Below, piece by piece: positions 1 to 9,611 of a DNA stretch of 56,447 nucleotides (positions are counted from its first letter, which is position 1; the number at the start of each line of letters is the position of its first letter). The DNA lies in assembly GCA_947366105.1 (NCBI GenBank), contig CANAZK010000002.1:1-56447 (forward strand), read 5' to 3'. The notes under the pieces are model-generated. The model worked only from the letters and a program-made list of their open reading frames with translations, made no database searches and was not told the origin of the DNA. Source of the stretch: an uncultured Lachnospiraceae bacterium. GTDB taxonomy: Bacteria; Bacillota; Clostridia; Lachnospirales; Lachnospiraceae. The translations under genes and the position numbers were made by a program.

Positions 1-46
1 TACACGTACTGACACACTCTTTCCCTACACGACGCTCTTCCGATCT
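1..46. other. Sequencing adapter (artefact)
   Basis: Bases 14-46 are the Illumina TruSeq universal adapter (starts ACACTCTTTCC, ends CTTCCGATCT). They are preceded by a 13-base tag. The whole 46-mer is the exact reverse complement of the last 46 bases of the window. This is library sequence, not genome. Confidence 0.97.
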
Positions 47-1970
47 AATAAGACAACAAATCGAATTCATCCTGTTCCGTCCATCCCTCCTGTTCATTAT
101 AGGTGGCACAAGTTATCAGATATGGGGGATCAACATAGAAAAAACTCTTATCTGTAAAATCATCAATATTGACCGCTCTAAAATCAACATTGGTAAATCC
201 GTAATCACCACTTTTTATCCTGTCAATGAAATTTCCTAATTTTTTCTGCATTTTACAGTTAAAATCTCTCTTCCCTACGGGTAAGTTAAATTCACCTTTT
301 CTATTAAAACGAAGTTGGTTATTGAAAGAGTACACAATTAGCAGATACAGCATTAAGTAATATTCATCATCCTTTTCTTTCTTTTTATTAAAATTTTTCC
401 TTAGCTTGTTAAATCCATCTTTATTATAACTACCCAGTCCTTTAGAACTTTCACACCCGTAATATTCATAACCCATTTGACTAACAAGGGACAACTTGTA
501 TTTATGGATAGTTTCAAAAATCCAACTAAATACTTCTTCTTTTGAAAGTTTCTTCAATACATTCAGCAAACCTATCAAGTATTCGTTAGAATCATTAAAC
601 TGCACCTTATTACATATTACGTTGATTCCCACATTACAACCACCACAGAATAAATCAACCACCTTATCTGCGTCCTTTGGAAACAATGGTAAGATTTGTG
701 GTAACAATTTATATTTTCCACCAGTATAATTCAATGCTGAAGGGATTAGTTCCTTTTCCGTTTCCTCACAAATACACAAAAATAATCTCTCTTGGTTTTT
801 CTTTATGTCTGATTTTCCAGTAGAGAATGCCTTGTAATCTTCCGAAAAAACCTTAACTTTACCTTTCTTCTGTAAAATCCTCATAATATCATCATCACTA
901 ATTTTGGCATTAGAACGGTCATTGCCCTTTTCCGCCATATTGTTATAAGACAAAAGAATATACTTTGTACGAATGGAATCAATGAGTTCTTCAAATGCAG
1001 CAGTCGCCTTTTTCGTGCAGTAATCACTTTTTAACACTGTTCTATCCATCTTTTTTGCAACACCAAATACTTTTGGTTTATCCCAACGCGCAATATTTTC
1101 AAGCAAATGATATGCATCGCAATATTGCCTTGAATTGTATGGCGGGTCAATATATACCAAATCTGCTTCTATATTTTTTACAAGTTTATTGGTATCCATA
1201 TTATAACAAGCATTATTTTCATTCAAATTATCTTCTGGCTGTGGTACAAATAATTCCAAATGTTTTTCAAATTCTACCCCTTGACGATATGCATCATAAT
1301 GCCCACAAGTATTCGCTATTTTATCCATAGCGTAAAGTAAGGAGGTTATTAACATCGCTCTTTCTCTTGCATTTATATCCCCTTCTTTGTACTTATCCTC
1401 AATATCCTGTCTTATAAATCCAATTTTTCTACAATCCATCAAAGAAAAATATGTGTCTGCAAAATTCTCACTCATATAATTATCTTCTGCAACCTCAATT
1501 TCATTGTAGAACATAATTAAGTCAACAATTTTTCCCTCTGAATACTCTTCACTGCCGAACCAAGCAACGTGACATATATAATTACTATACATAATGTCGT
1601 TTGTAATAATCTTTTTATCTGTAAACGCAGAAGCCACTGCACCTGTTCCTGCAAATATATCTGCCACTGTATTGACAGCAGAACATTCCTCATTAACTAC
1701 TCTTGTAATAAAAGGCAGTAATTTATATTTATTTCCCAAATATCTTCTGTTATTTATCCTTGTTGTTTTATACATTGGTGTGACTACGTTTTCTTCCTTT
1801 GGATGATTTTTAGCAATATACTCCTGCAACCGATTATATATTTCTTCCGTCCATATTATCTGCCCTTTATCATTAACCTCTATCTCAACGACACCATTGT
1901 CCTTTAAGTAATATAAATAAGACCTTGATATGTTTAATTTTTCAGCCATTTTTGTTGCTGTATATTTCAT
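47..1970 (-). CDS. Fused double N6-adenine DNA methyltransferase, 3'-truncated
   Basis: Two class D12 (Dam-like) adenine methyltransferase domains lie in one chain. Residues 1-55 resemble a MerR/excisionase-type helix-turn-helix (TATKMAEKLNISRSYLYYLK). Domain 1 has the cofactor-binding entry RRYLGNKYKLLPF (about 75-87), DIFAGTG (104-110) and catalytic DPPY (275-278). Domain 2 repeats the plan with NYTGGKYKLLP (414-424), VDLFCGG (438-444) and DPPY (614-617). M.FokI and M.StsI are known double D12 enzymes in which each half methylates one strand of an asymmetric type IIS site, so a type IIS modification enzyme is the best guess. The target is unknown. GGAGATGG precedes the ATG. The gene runs into the adapter and the apparent stop codon uses adapter bases, so the C-terminus and any partner nuclease are missing. 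The region is visibly more AT-rich than the core genes. The methylase identity is secure; the R-M role is inferred. Confidence 0.88.
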
Positions 1971-2138
1971 TTTACCATCTCCATTTATGCAACATTTTTC
2001 ACCCTGTATTGGACACTTTTCCTAATTATAGCATATCTATAACCATATTCAACACCTTTTTCATCGAAAAACGGATGCTAATCAACTTATCACTTATCAC
2101 TTTTCTTCTGACGATAACCCGCCCCCTCTCCAGCGATT

Positions 2139-2180
2139 ATAAAAAGGACAGAAGATAACAAATCTCCTGTCCTTTCCCGA
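2139..2180 (-). terminator. tmRNA terminator
   Basis: On the minus strand AAAGGACAG and CTGTCCTTT form a stem followed by TTTTAT, about 30 bases past the tmRNA 3' end. It would separate ssrA from the methyltransferase gene. Confidence 0.75.
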
Positions 2181-2208
2181 TTTAAAGCCCTATGCAAGAC
2201 TTCTCCAA

Positions 2209-2551
2209 TGGACCTGAGGGGAATCGAACCCCTGTCCGAAAGCCCGTCCATTCAGGCATCTCCCATCACAGTCATCATTTTAACATTCCCTCCACAGACC
2301 GCCTGATGACGGGCTGTCTGCTTTAGTAGCTTCATAAATTCTTCCATCTCCTCAAAGCTTTGGAGACGAAGTGCCCCGCATAGTCGAAGCCGGACTCTTA
2401 AGCAGCGGGCAGCTTAAGGCCGACTGCTGCCACTAGGCAGCGTACGCTAAATTTTCGTCTGCGTTTATTTTTAATTACGGATTGTTGCGCGGTCCCGTCC
2501 CGCGGATGGCTTCCCAAACTTCAAAACCCCCGTCGAAACCAGTACAAGCCC
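2209..2551 (-). ncRNA. ssrA: tmRNA (transfer-messenger RNA)
   Basis: This RNA rescues stalled ribosomes together with SmpB. The 5' end GGGCUUG pairs with the 3' acceptor strand CAGGUCC. The T-arm reads AGGGG-TTCGATT-CCCCT, and the 5' domain contains the conserved GGTTTCGACGGGG. The resume reading frame reads GCA GAC GAA AAT TTA GCG TAC GCT GCC TAG, encoding ADENLAYAA after the alanine charged on the RNA. The 3' CCA is not encoded (the genome reads TTG after the discriminator A). smpB and rnr, its protein partners, lie just upstream on the same strand. Mature ends were set from the acceptor pairing. Confidence 0.95.
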
Positions 2552-2712
2552 TGAATATTCAGCATTGTTTTGGTTCGCAAACGTACTATCATAGTACATT
2601 ATACGGTCACCCATAAATTTGTGTCAAGAAGAAATTACTGTACGTAACATTTTACGTAACATTTACACATATAATTCTTCCCTTGCACAGCCTTTATGCA
2701 GACATCGGAACG

Positions 2713-2946
2713 CTATTCAATACCAAGTATTTCCGACAGCACTTCAATAATAATTTCATTTGTACATGATTTCATATATCCCATCATATGCAGTGAAATT
2801 TCGTCCTGCTTCTGACCTTCGTTAAGCGCCTCGTTGTGCTTCGTCTGTTCGATGAGCCGGATAAGCTGCGGTGTCAATTCTTCGTATGTCTCTACAGTTG
2901 TCTGCGTCACAAGTTTTCTTAATTCATCCTTCGTTGTCGGTACCAT
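2713..2946 (-). CDS. Hypothetical protein, 77 aa
   Basis: Small soluble protein, mainly helical and rich in Glu, Thr and Leu, with no recognised domain and no membrane segment or signal peptide. It begins 8 bases after smpB ends and has a usable GGGGGAAAT ribosome site before ATG, so it is probably cotranscribed with smpB. It sits between smpB and ssrA. I see no motif that assigns a function. Confidence 0.6.
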   Translation of the reverse strand: MVPTTKDELRKLVTQTTVETYEELTPQLIRLIEQTKHNEALNEGQKQDEISLHMMGYMKSCTNEIIIEVLSEILGIE

Positions 2947-2954
2947 ATTTCCCC

Positions 2955-3422
2955 CTAACCGAAATTGCGGACCTTAAATTCTCTTTCCGCCTCTCTCTTC
3001 TGGTCTTTCTTAGCAATATCATCACGCTTGTCATACAGCTTCTTACCTTTGGCAAGACCAATTTCCATTTTCACAAGACTTCCCCTTAAGTATACTTTCA
3101 AAGGTACAATTGCCATACCCTTTTCTTTCGTCTTGCCAAGCATTTTGTTGATTTCCGCCTTGTGAAGCAAAAGCTTTTTAACACGAAGCGGATCCTTGTT
3201 AAATATATTACCCTTTTCATATGGGCTGATATGCATTCCATAGATAAAAACCTCGCCGTTCTCAATGCGGATAAACGACTCCTTGATACTGCACTTTCCC
3301 ATGCGGAGGGACTTTACCTCGGTCCCATGAAGCGCAATGCCCGCTTCATAGGTATCGAGAATAAAAAAGTCATGATATGCCTTTTTATTATTGGCAATTA
3401 ATTTTACATCTGCCTTTGCCAT
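2955..3422 (-). CDS. smpB: SsrA-binding protein SmpB
   Basis: Binds tmRNA and delivers it to stalled ribosomes for trans-translation. The 155 residues match the usual family length. Conserved parts are visible: [11 protein letters not shown] near the N-terminus, [13 protein letters not shown] (28-40), the HISPYEKGN strand, and a basic C-terminal tail with KGKKLYDKR and KRE repeats that inserts in the decoding path. AAGGAGATAAAATC precedes the ATG. Its RNA partner lies about 400 bases downstream on the same strand, and RNase R is immediately upstream. Confidence 0.97.
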   Translation of the reverse strand: MAKADVKLIANNKKAYHDFFILDTYEAGIALHGTEVKSLRMGKCSIKESFIRIENGEVFIYGMHISPYEKGNIFNKDPLRVKKLLLHKAEINKMLGKTKEKGMAIVPLKVYLRGSLVKMEIGLAKGKKLYDKRDDIAKKDQKREAEREFKVRNFG

Positions 3423-3460
3423 GATTTTATCTCCTTATATTATCTAACACCGCAGTTCTT

Positions 3461-5578
3461 CTATGCGAACTCGAAAGCAACGGTCCGCTGCATATAGTCC
3501 ACGTCAAGCACGCGCACTTTCACTCTCTGCCCGAGCTTATATACTTTACCCGTGTGCTCTCCTGCCATCTCATAACGATCGTCATAATACTCGTAATGAT
3601 CGTCATACATATTCGTTACATGCACAAGACCTTCAACGGTATTCGGAAGTTCCACATAGATTCCCCACTTTGTAATACCTGAAATAACTCCTTCAAATAC
3701 TTCTCCTATGCGTTCTTCCATATATTCCGCTTTTTTAAGCTTTACAGTCTCCCGCTCCGCCTCCTCAGCCCTGCGCTCCATATCGCTTGAATGTTTTGCC
3801 ACTTCCTGCAAAATGCTGTCATAATGTTCTCTTCTGCCATCGTTCATGCGCCCCCGCAGATTTTCTTTAATAATGCGGTGAATCTGCAAATCCGGGTATC
3901 TCCTGATCGGCGAGGTAAAATGGCAGTAATACGGCGCCGCCAGTCCGAAATGCCCTGTATTCTCCGGCGTATATTTCGCCTGCTTCATGGAGCGGAGCGT
4001 CAAACGGCTTATCATAGTTTCCTCCGGCATCCCTTCTACCTTTGCAAGAAGCTTTTGCACCTCTTTCGGGCGGATTTCATTATTTGCCATATGAATGGAA
4101 TGTCCAAAGTTGTTAATAAACGTTGCAAGTTTCTTTATCTTTTCCTCATCCGGCGCGTCATGGGTACGATATAGGAACGGCATTTCCTGCCAAAAATAGT
4201 TTTCCGCCACCGTCTCATTTGCCGCAAGCATAAAATCTTCAATAATCTTTGTTGCAGTATTTCTGTCATACGGTTTGATTTCAAGAGGCTTACCCTCTTT
4301 GTCAAGCACCATCTTCGTCTCTGCAAAATCAAAGTCAATAGCCCCCCGTTTCTTCCGTCTTGCTCTTAAAATTCCCGCCAATTCCTCCATCAGCTCAAAC
4401 ATCGGAACCAATTCACGGTATTTTGCACACTCTTCTTCATCATGGTCTTCCAATATCTTCTTTACGCTTGTATAGCTCATTCTTTCATTAACGCAAATGA
4501 CTGACTCTGCAATCTCATGGTCAACAATCTCACCTTTTGTATTCACTGTCATAATACAGCTGAGCGCAAGCCTGTCTACGCCTGCGTTTAAAGAGCAGAT
4601 TCCATTGGACAGCGCATGCGGAAGCATCGGAATTACCCTGTCCACAAGATACACGCTCGTTCCTCTGTTATATGCCTCTCTGTCAAGAGCGCTTTGCTCC
4701 TGTACATAATTCGTCACATCTGCAATGTGGACCCCAAGTACATATTTGTCCCCTTCTCTCGTAATGGAGATGGCATCGTCCAAATCCTTTGCGTCCTCCC
4801 CGTCAATAGTAACAGTCTGCCAGCTTCGGATATCTTTTCTTCCTGCCATGTCCGCCGGAATAATCTCATCCCCGCACCGCTCCGCCTGATTCAATACCTT
4901 CTGAGGGAACTCCACAGGAAGGTCATACCCTTTTACGATGGACATAATATCTGTTCCAGGGTCATTGACATGCCCGATGATCTCTACCACTTTTCCTTCC
5001 GGTTTTTTATTCTCATCACCGTAAGAAGTCAGTTCCACCACAACCTTATGACCTGTCACCGCCCCTTTTGAGCGTTCTAAAGGAACGAAAACATCTTTAA
5101 CAAATTTGGAATTATCCGGGAGAACAAAGCCAAAGTTTTTATTTCTTTGGAAATATCCCACAAGCCTAGTCGTTCCGTGGGAAAGGATTTTCATAATTTT
5201 TCCTTCCCTGCGTTTCCCCTCGGAAGACGGTTTTATCACAACCTCAACGCTGTCGCCGTGGAATGCTCCGTTTTTGTCCTCTTCGGAGATAAAAATATCC
5301 TCTGTTCCATCCTGGAGCATAACGAACCCGAACCCTCTAGGATGCGCCTGATAAGTTCCCGTGAAAGTGTTTGTCTCTCCCTTAACATACTTTCCTTTCT
5401 GTGTGACCCTTATCTTTCCGTCTGCTTCTAAGGCTTCCAGCACCTTTTTCAAATCCGCTCTTGCCTCCCGCGGAACCTGCAGCATAATTGCAAGTTCCTT
5501 AAGCTTCATAGGTACATAGAATTCACAGCAGATAAAATCATATATCGTTTTCTTTTTCTTTTCAAATGTGTTATCCAA
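3461..5578 (-). CDS. rnr: Ribonuclease R
   Basis: 3'-5' exoribonuclease of the RNB/RNase II family that degrades structured RNA and the mRNA released by tmRNA. Order of parts: N-terminal winged-helix-like region, cold-shock RNA-binding domains (GTYQAHPRGFGFV; GYFQRNKNFGFV), RNB catalytic core with the metal-binding aspartates in TIDGEDAKDLDDAISI, the FTSPIRRYPDLQIHR motif, and a C-terminal S1 domain (GVISGITKWGIYVEL). I prefer a TTG start at 5578 because AAAGGAG sits 5 bases before it, whereas the ATG at 5593 overlaps that ribosome site. That gives 705 aa. It lies between secG and smpB. Confidence 0.95.
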   Translation of the reverse strand: MDNTFEKKKKTIYDFICCEFYVPMKLKELAIMLQVPREARADLKKVLEALEADGKIRVTQKGKYVKGETNTFTGTYQAHPRGFGFVMLQDGTEDIFISEEDKNGAFHGDSVEVVIKPSSEGKRREGKIMKILSHGTTRLVGYFQRNKNFGFVLPDNSKFVKDVFVPLERSKGAVTGHKVVVELTSYGDENKKPEGKVVEIIGHVNDPGTDIMSIVKGYDLPVEFPQKVLNQAERCGDEIIPADMAGRKDIRSWQTVTIDGEDAKDLDDAISITREGDKYVLGVHIADVTNYVQEQSALDREAYNRGTSVYLVDRVIPMLPHALSNGICSLNAGVDRLALSCIMTVNTKGEIVDHEIAESVICVNERMSYTSVKKILEDHDEEECAKYRELVPMFELMEELAGILRARRKKRGAIDFDFAETKMVLDKEGKPLEIKPYDRNTATKIIEDFMLAANETVAENYFWQEMPFLYRTHDAPDEEKIKKLATFINNFGHSIHMANNEIRPKEVQKLLAKVEGMPEETMISRLTLRSMKQAKYTPENTGHFGLAAPYYCHFTSPIRRYPDLQIHRIIKENLRGRMNDGRREHYDSILQEVAKHSSDMERRAEEAERETVKLKKAEYMEERIGEVFEGVISGITKWGIYVELPNTVEGLVHVTNMYDDHYEYYDDRYEMAGEHTGKVYKLGQRVKVRVLDVDYMQRTVAFEFA

Positions 5579-5603
5579 TATGTCTCCTTTCATACAAAAG
5601 CGA

Positions 5604-5640
5604 ACACTCTATCGCAAATAGAGTGTCCGCCATTATCCTT
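5604..5640 (-). terminator. Terminator-like hairpin after secG
   Basis: A stem of 11 pairs, ACACTCTAT / ATAGAGTGT, with loop TTGCG, is followed by CGCTTTTG on the minus strand. It lies between secG and rnr, so it may terminate or attenuate the upstream transcript. Confidence 0.6.
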
Positions 5641-5652
5641 CGTCCGTGCTTC

Positions 5653-5895
5653 TTATGAAAATACTTTCAGATTCAATACAGCCGCCAATACAATGAACAG
5701 AACCGCAAGAAACTTTGTGGATTTTACTAATGCCCCTTCCATAGAGCGTCCTTTATTCTGTCCCCAGTATGTCTCCGACGCGCCGCTTATTGTTCCAAGT
5801 CCTGCCGACTTACCTTCCTGAAGTAATACAATTGCCGTTAAAGCGATACAGTCTATTGCAAATATAATCATTAAAATTACTTTCAAAACGTCCAT
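5653..5895 (-). CDS. secG: Preprotein translocase subunit SecG
   Basis: Small accessory subunit of the SecYEG channel. The 80 residues show two hydrophobic segments, one at the N-terminus (ILMIIFAIDCIALTAIVLLQ) and one at the C-terminus. Between them is the conserved cytoplasmic loop with GKSAGLGTISGASETYWG. It has a good AGGAGG site. It lies between eno and rnr, a common Firmicutes neighbourhood. Confidence 0.93.
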   Translation of the reverse strand: MDVLKVILMIIFAIDCIALTAIVLLQEGKSAGLGTISGASETYWGQNKGRSMEGALVKSTKFLAVLFIVLAAVLNLKVFS

Positions 5896-5970
5896 AACAA
5901 TACCTCCTCCAAATGTATCTTATACATTTTATCATATTCTTTCAGGAATGGCAAGGAAATTTCTGTAATT

Positions 5971-7272
5971 CTATGCCTGAAAAGGATTTTCATATTCCGA
6001 GGTATCACCAAGACTCTCCCCTATTCTCAGAAGCCGGTTATACTTTGCCGTCCTCTCCGAGCGGCACGGCGCTCCCGTCTTTATCTGCCCTGCATTTAAA
6101 GCTACTGCAATATCTGCAATCGTGCTGTCCTCCGTCTCGCCGGAACGATGGGAAATAACAGTATGATAACCGGAGTTCTTTGCCATTTCCACTGCATCAA
6201 ACGCCTCTGTCAGCGTCCCTATCTGATTCACTTTTATAAGAATCGCATTTGCCGCATGTGTCTGAATTCCTTTTTTAAGCCTTTCGGTATTGGTTACAAA
6301 CAAATCGTCCCCCACAAGCTGCACGTCCTGCCCCAATCTGGTTGTGATCAATTCCCAGCCTTCCCAGTCCTCCTCATCCAGCGGATCTTCAATAGAAACA
6401 ATCGGGAATTCATTAATAAGCTCCTGGTAATAATCAATCATTTCTTCTGCCGAGCGGACAACTCTGCACCCCGTCATCTTTCCCTCTCCTTCAAACACAT
6501 AGGTCTTAAACTCCCTGTCATACATCTCTGATGCCGCCGCATCGAGAGCCAGTACTACATCTTCTCCAGCATCATAACCAGCCCTTTTAACCGCCTCCGT
6601 AATATAATGCAGAGCTGCCTTTGTATCCGCAAGATCCGGGGCAAACCCACCTTCGTCCCCCACGGAAGTATTAAGTCCTTGTTCCTTTAATTCTTTCTTC
6701 AACTCATGGTAAATCTCTGCGCACATTCTAAGCCCCTCTTGAAAACAGCACGCTCCTACGGGCATAATCATAAATTCCTGAATGTCAATAGTATTATCTG
6801 CATGGCGTCCGCCGTTTAAAATATTCATCATGGGTACCGGCATTTTTCTTGCATTCACTCCGCCAAGGTAACGGTACAGCGGAATACGAAGCGCTTTTGC
6901 CGCAGTTTTTGCCACGGCAAGTGAAACTCCGAGCATTGCATTGGCTCCGAGATTTGACTTATTCTCTGTACCGTCAACTTTTACCAACACTTTATCTATC
7001 TCCCGCTGCTCAAATACATTCAAGCCGATAATCTCTCTGGCGATCCTGTCATTCACATGATTGACTGCAATTGTAACTCCAAGCCCCCGGTAGCGCTTTC
7101 CGCCGTCTCTAAGCTCCACCGCCTCATATTTCCCGGTGGAGGCTCCCGACGGCACCGACGCTCTTCCAACAATTTCTTCTCCTGCAAGTACTTCAACCTC
7201 TATCGTAGGATTCCCGCGGGAATCTAATATTTCTCGTGCGTATATGTCTGTAATTGGTAAAGTTCTATACAT
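5971..7272 (-). CDS. eno: Enolase
   Basis: Converts 2-phosphoglycerate to phosphoenolpyruvate in glycolysis. The 433 residues match the family length. Visible marks are [17 protein letters not shown] at the N-terminus, the GASTGKYEA loop, metal ligands in [23 protein letters not shown] and VGDDLFVTN, the catalytic lysine in [13 protein letters not shown], and the [17 protein letters not shown] signature. The start is the ATG at 7272 behind AAGGAGGAAAAT; a longer in-frame reading to 7380 has no ribosome site. It is divergent from the YitT gene. Confidence 0.97.
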   Translation of the reverse strand: MYRTLPITDIYAREILDSRGNPTIEVEVLAGEEIVGRASVPSGASTGKYEAVELRDGGKRYRGLGVTIAVNHVNDRIAREIIGLNVFEQREIDKVLVKVDGTENKSNLGANAMLGVSLAVAKTAAKALRIPLYRYLGGVNARKMPVPMMNILNGGRHADNTIDIQEFMIMPVGACCFQEGLRMCAEIYHELKKELKEQGLNTSVGDEGGFAPDLADTKAALHYITEAVKRAGYDAGEDVVLALDAAASEMYDREFKTYVFEGEGKMTGCRVVRSAEEMIDYYQELINEFPIVSIEDPLDEEDWEGWELITTRLGQDVQLVGDDLFVTNTERLKKGIQTHAANAILIKVNQIGTLTEAFDAVEMAKNSGYHTVISHRSGETEDSTIADIAVALNAGQIKTGAPCRSERTAKYNRLLRIGESLGDTSEYENPFQA

Positions 7273-7392
7273 ATTTTCCTCCTTCTTACTACACGCTATT
7301 ATTATTCCCGAGATATATGTTCTAATGCGTTGACATTTAAGATTAAGAGCGTTACAATTTGATAGGAAAATTTTATACATATTAAGAGGAGT

Positions 7393-8241
7393 ATGCCAAT
7401 GAAAACGAAATTAAAATCATTCTCTTTACTGACCGGAAGTATTCTTTTGATGGCTGTTGGAATTTATTTCTTCAAATTTTCCAACAATTTTACATTCGGC
7501 GGGATTACCGGTCTTGCGGTACTGGTTGCAAAGACAGGATTGATGAGTGCATCTGACTTTACATTCATTATGAACATGGTTCTTTTGCTGATTGGATTTA
7601 TCGTAATAGGTAAAGGGTTTGGATTGATGACTGCATATTGCAGTATTCTGCTTTCAGTAACCTTGTCATTATTAGAGCGTATTATGCCCCTTGCGCAGCC
7701 GCTTACGGATCAGCCCATGCTGGAATTGATTTTCGCCATTGCGCTTCCTTCCATTGCATCCGCGATTCTGTTTAACATGGGAGCCTCAAGCGGCGGAACT
7801 GATATTCTTGCCATGATCGTAAAGAAATATACAAGCTTTAATATTGGCAACGCTCTGCTCGCCAGTGATATTGTCATTACGGCTCTTGGATTTTTGATGT
7901 TTGATATTAAGACAGGCCTTTACTCCGTGCTTGGTCTTGCCGTACGTTCTCTTATGATTGATAACGTAATCGAAAGTCTGAATCTAAGTAAATATTTTAA
8001 TGTTGTATGCAAAAATCCTGAACCTATCTGTGACTTTATTGTACAGAAGCTTAACAGAAGCGCTACAACCCTCCAAGGCACCGGCGCTTTCTCAGGTGAA
8101 TACCGTTACATCATTTTCACGGCTCTTAACAGACATCAGGCCGTGAAGCTCCGTAACTTTATCAAAACCCAGGAACCGGGCGCGTTTATTCTGATATCAA
8201 ACACGAGCGAAATCATTGGAAAAGGATTCCATTATGTGTAA
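7393..8241 (+). CDS. YitT family membrane protein
   Basis: 282 residues with about five or six hydrophobic segments in the first 190, then a soluble C-terminal DUF2179-type domain (from about 205, ending [17 protein letters not shown]). This is the two-part layout of the YitT/DUF161 family, in which [16 protein letters not shown] motifs occur (here [15 protein letters not shown]). Family members are uncharacterised integral membrane proteins, some proposed as transporters. AAGAGGAG precedes the start. It is transcribed alone, away from eno. Confidence 0.88.
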   Translation: MPMKTKLKSFSLLTGSILLMAVGIYFFKFSNNFTFGGITGLAVLVAKTGLMSASDFTFIMNMVLLLIGFIVIGKGFGLMTAYCSILLSVTLSLLERIMPLAQPLTDQPMLELIFAIALPSIASAILFNMGASSGGTDILAMIVKKYTSFNIGNALLASDIVITALGFLMFDIKTGLYSVLGLAVRSLMIDNVIESLNLSKYFNVVCKNPEPICDFIVQKLNRSATTLQGTGAFSGEYRYIIFTALNRHQAVKLRNFIKTQEPGAFILISNTSEIIGKGFHYV

Positions 8242-8260
8242 TGGTTCGGAAAAATATTTG

Positions 8261-8298
8261 AAGCGGCGTTTACCAACAAAGTAAAACGCCGCCTCATT
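8261..8298. terminator. Bidirectional terminator between convergent genes
   Basis: GCGGCGTTT pairs with AAACGCCGC around a short loop, followed by TCATTTT on the plus strand. It separates the YitT gene (plus) from the oxidoreductase gene (minus). Confidence 0.75.
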
Positions 8299-8312
8299 TT
8301 ATATTCAAATTC

Positions 8313-9524
8313 CTATAACTCAATCTGTTCTCTTAACATCCACATTCCGTTTGTGAAATCAGGAATCGGCAATGCTTGTCCCCCAAGCGCAATGGACTCT
8401 TCTGCCAAAGCGGAAATAACCATCCATGCCGCTGCGTCATATACGTCAATCGGACACGCCCTCTTCTCGATAATGCTTTTGAAGAATGCGTCAAGCACAA
8501 GCCAGTCCATTCCGCCGTGTCCGCCCTGCACGCCGTCTTCTAAAAACTTCTTCCAAATCGGATGGTCGTACTCCTCTTCATAATCCTTTGCATTGCCCCA
8601 AAAATCTTTAAAGAACATTTCTTCCATCATTGTGTATTTCTTATCAAGAAATACGGTATCATTTTCTTCTTCATACATTCCCTTTGTTCCGCATACAGTA
8701 AAGTCTCTGCTGTAAAAACGCGGAAGCGTGGTATTAAGAGTCAGCATAATCGTCTCGCCGTTCGCACACTTAATCATTGTATTTACAACGTCGCCCTGAT
8801 TGAATCTCACGCCCTTTAATTTCTTATTCTCCACGTCACGGTCATTCACATAATGCTCCAGCCCGGCCGCCTTTGACGCCATAGCCGAAAGCGTCAGCAT
8901 CCGGTTGCCGTTGTTAATCTTTAGAATCTTGGCGATTGGCCCTAACTCATGTGTCGGATAGTTTTCCGTATTACGTTTGGTGTAATTGCGGAGACGGTAA
9001 TGACGGTTTTCCTCACCCTTCGTCACTTCCTCGCGCAGGTCATGCATATAAGCCCCGCGGCAGTGGACAACTTCTCCAAACACTCCCTGCTCTGCCATAT
9101 TCAGGCACATCAGTTCACGCCTTCCATAACAGCAGTTCTCAAGGAACATAAACGGTGTTCCCGTTGCCTCATATGTATCTACCAAATCCCAACACTGTTT
9201 AACGCTATATCCTCCGCCCACTTCAAGTCCTACTGCCTTGCCGGCTTTCATTGCCTCTATGGCAATCGGAACGTGCCATTCCCATGCACAGACAATTATG
9301 ACTGCATCCACATCATCTCTGTGAATCAGTTCCTTATAATCTGTTGTTGTAGCAGGGCGGTGTCCGCATTTCTCTTCTGTCATAGCGGCCGCCTCTTCGT
9401 TGCGGTCGTCATAGACGTCACAGACTGCCGTTACTTTTACATTCGACATAAGAAGAATTACGTCCCTCATAAGCCACTGACCTCTGCATCCAAGACCAAT
9501 AACTCCTACGTTTAATTTCTCCAT
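8313..9524 (-). CDS. Gfo/Idh/MocA family oxidoreductase
   Basis: NAD(P)-dependent dehydrogenase-like enzyme, usually acting on sugars or their derivatives. The N-terminal Rossmann fold has VGVIGLGCRGQWLMRDV, and EVGGGYSVKQCW lies in the region where the family has its catalytic EKP-like motif. The remainder is the C-terminal alpha/beta substrate domain. 403 residues is typical. The start at 9524 follows AAATTTGGAGGTAAAAGCA; the in-frame ATG five codons earlier overlaps that site. The AraC regulator gene lies directly upstream on the same strand, so it may control this gene. The substrate is not readable from the sequence. Confidence 0.85.
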   Translation of the reverse strand: MEKLNVGVIGLGCRGQWLMRDVILLMSNVKVTAVCDVYDDRNEEAAAMTEEKCGHRPATTTDYKELIHRDDVDAVIIVCAWEWHVPIAIEAMKAGKAVGLEVGGGYSVKQCWDLVDTYEATGTPFMFLENCCYGRRELMCLNMAEQGVFGEVVHCRGAYMHDLREEVTKGEENRHYRLRNYTKRNTENYPTHELGPIAKILKINNGNRMLTLSAMASKAAGLEHYVNDRDVENKKLKGVRFNQGDVVNTMIKCANGETIMLTLNTTLPRFYSRDFTVCGTKGMYEEENDTVFLDKKYTMMEEMFFKDFWGNAKDYEEEYDHPIWKKFLEDGVQGGHGGMDWLVLDAFFKSIIEKRACPIDVYDAAAWMVISALAEESIALGGQALPIPDFTNGMWMLREQIEL

Positions 9525-9611
9525 TGCTTTTACCTCCAAATTTATACTATCCTAGTTGTATCATATCTTAAAACACATTTCTATATAAATTCAGAGACAT
9601 TTTCTTTAAAT

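Noticed and set aside
45..47. Natural stop codon of the methyltransferase gene
   Set aside because: Two of its three bases belong to the adapter.
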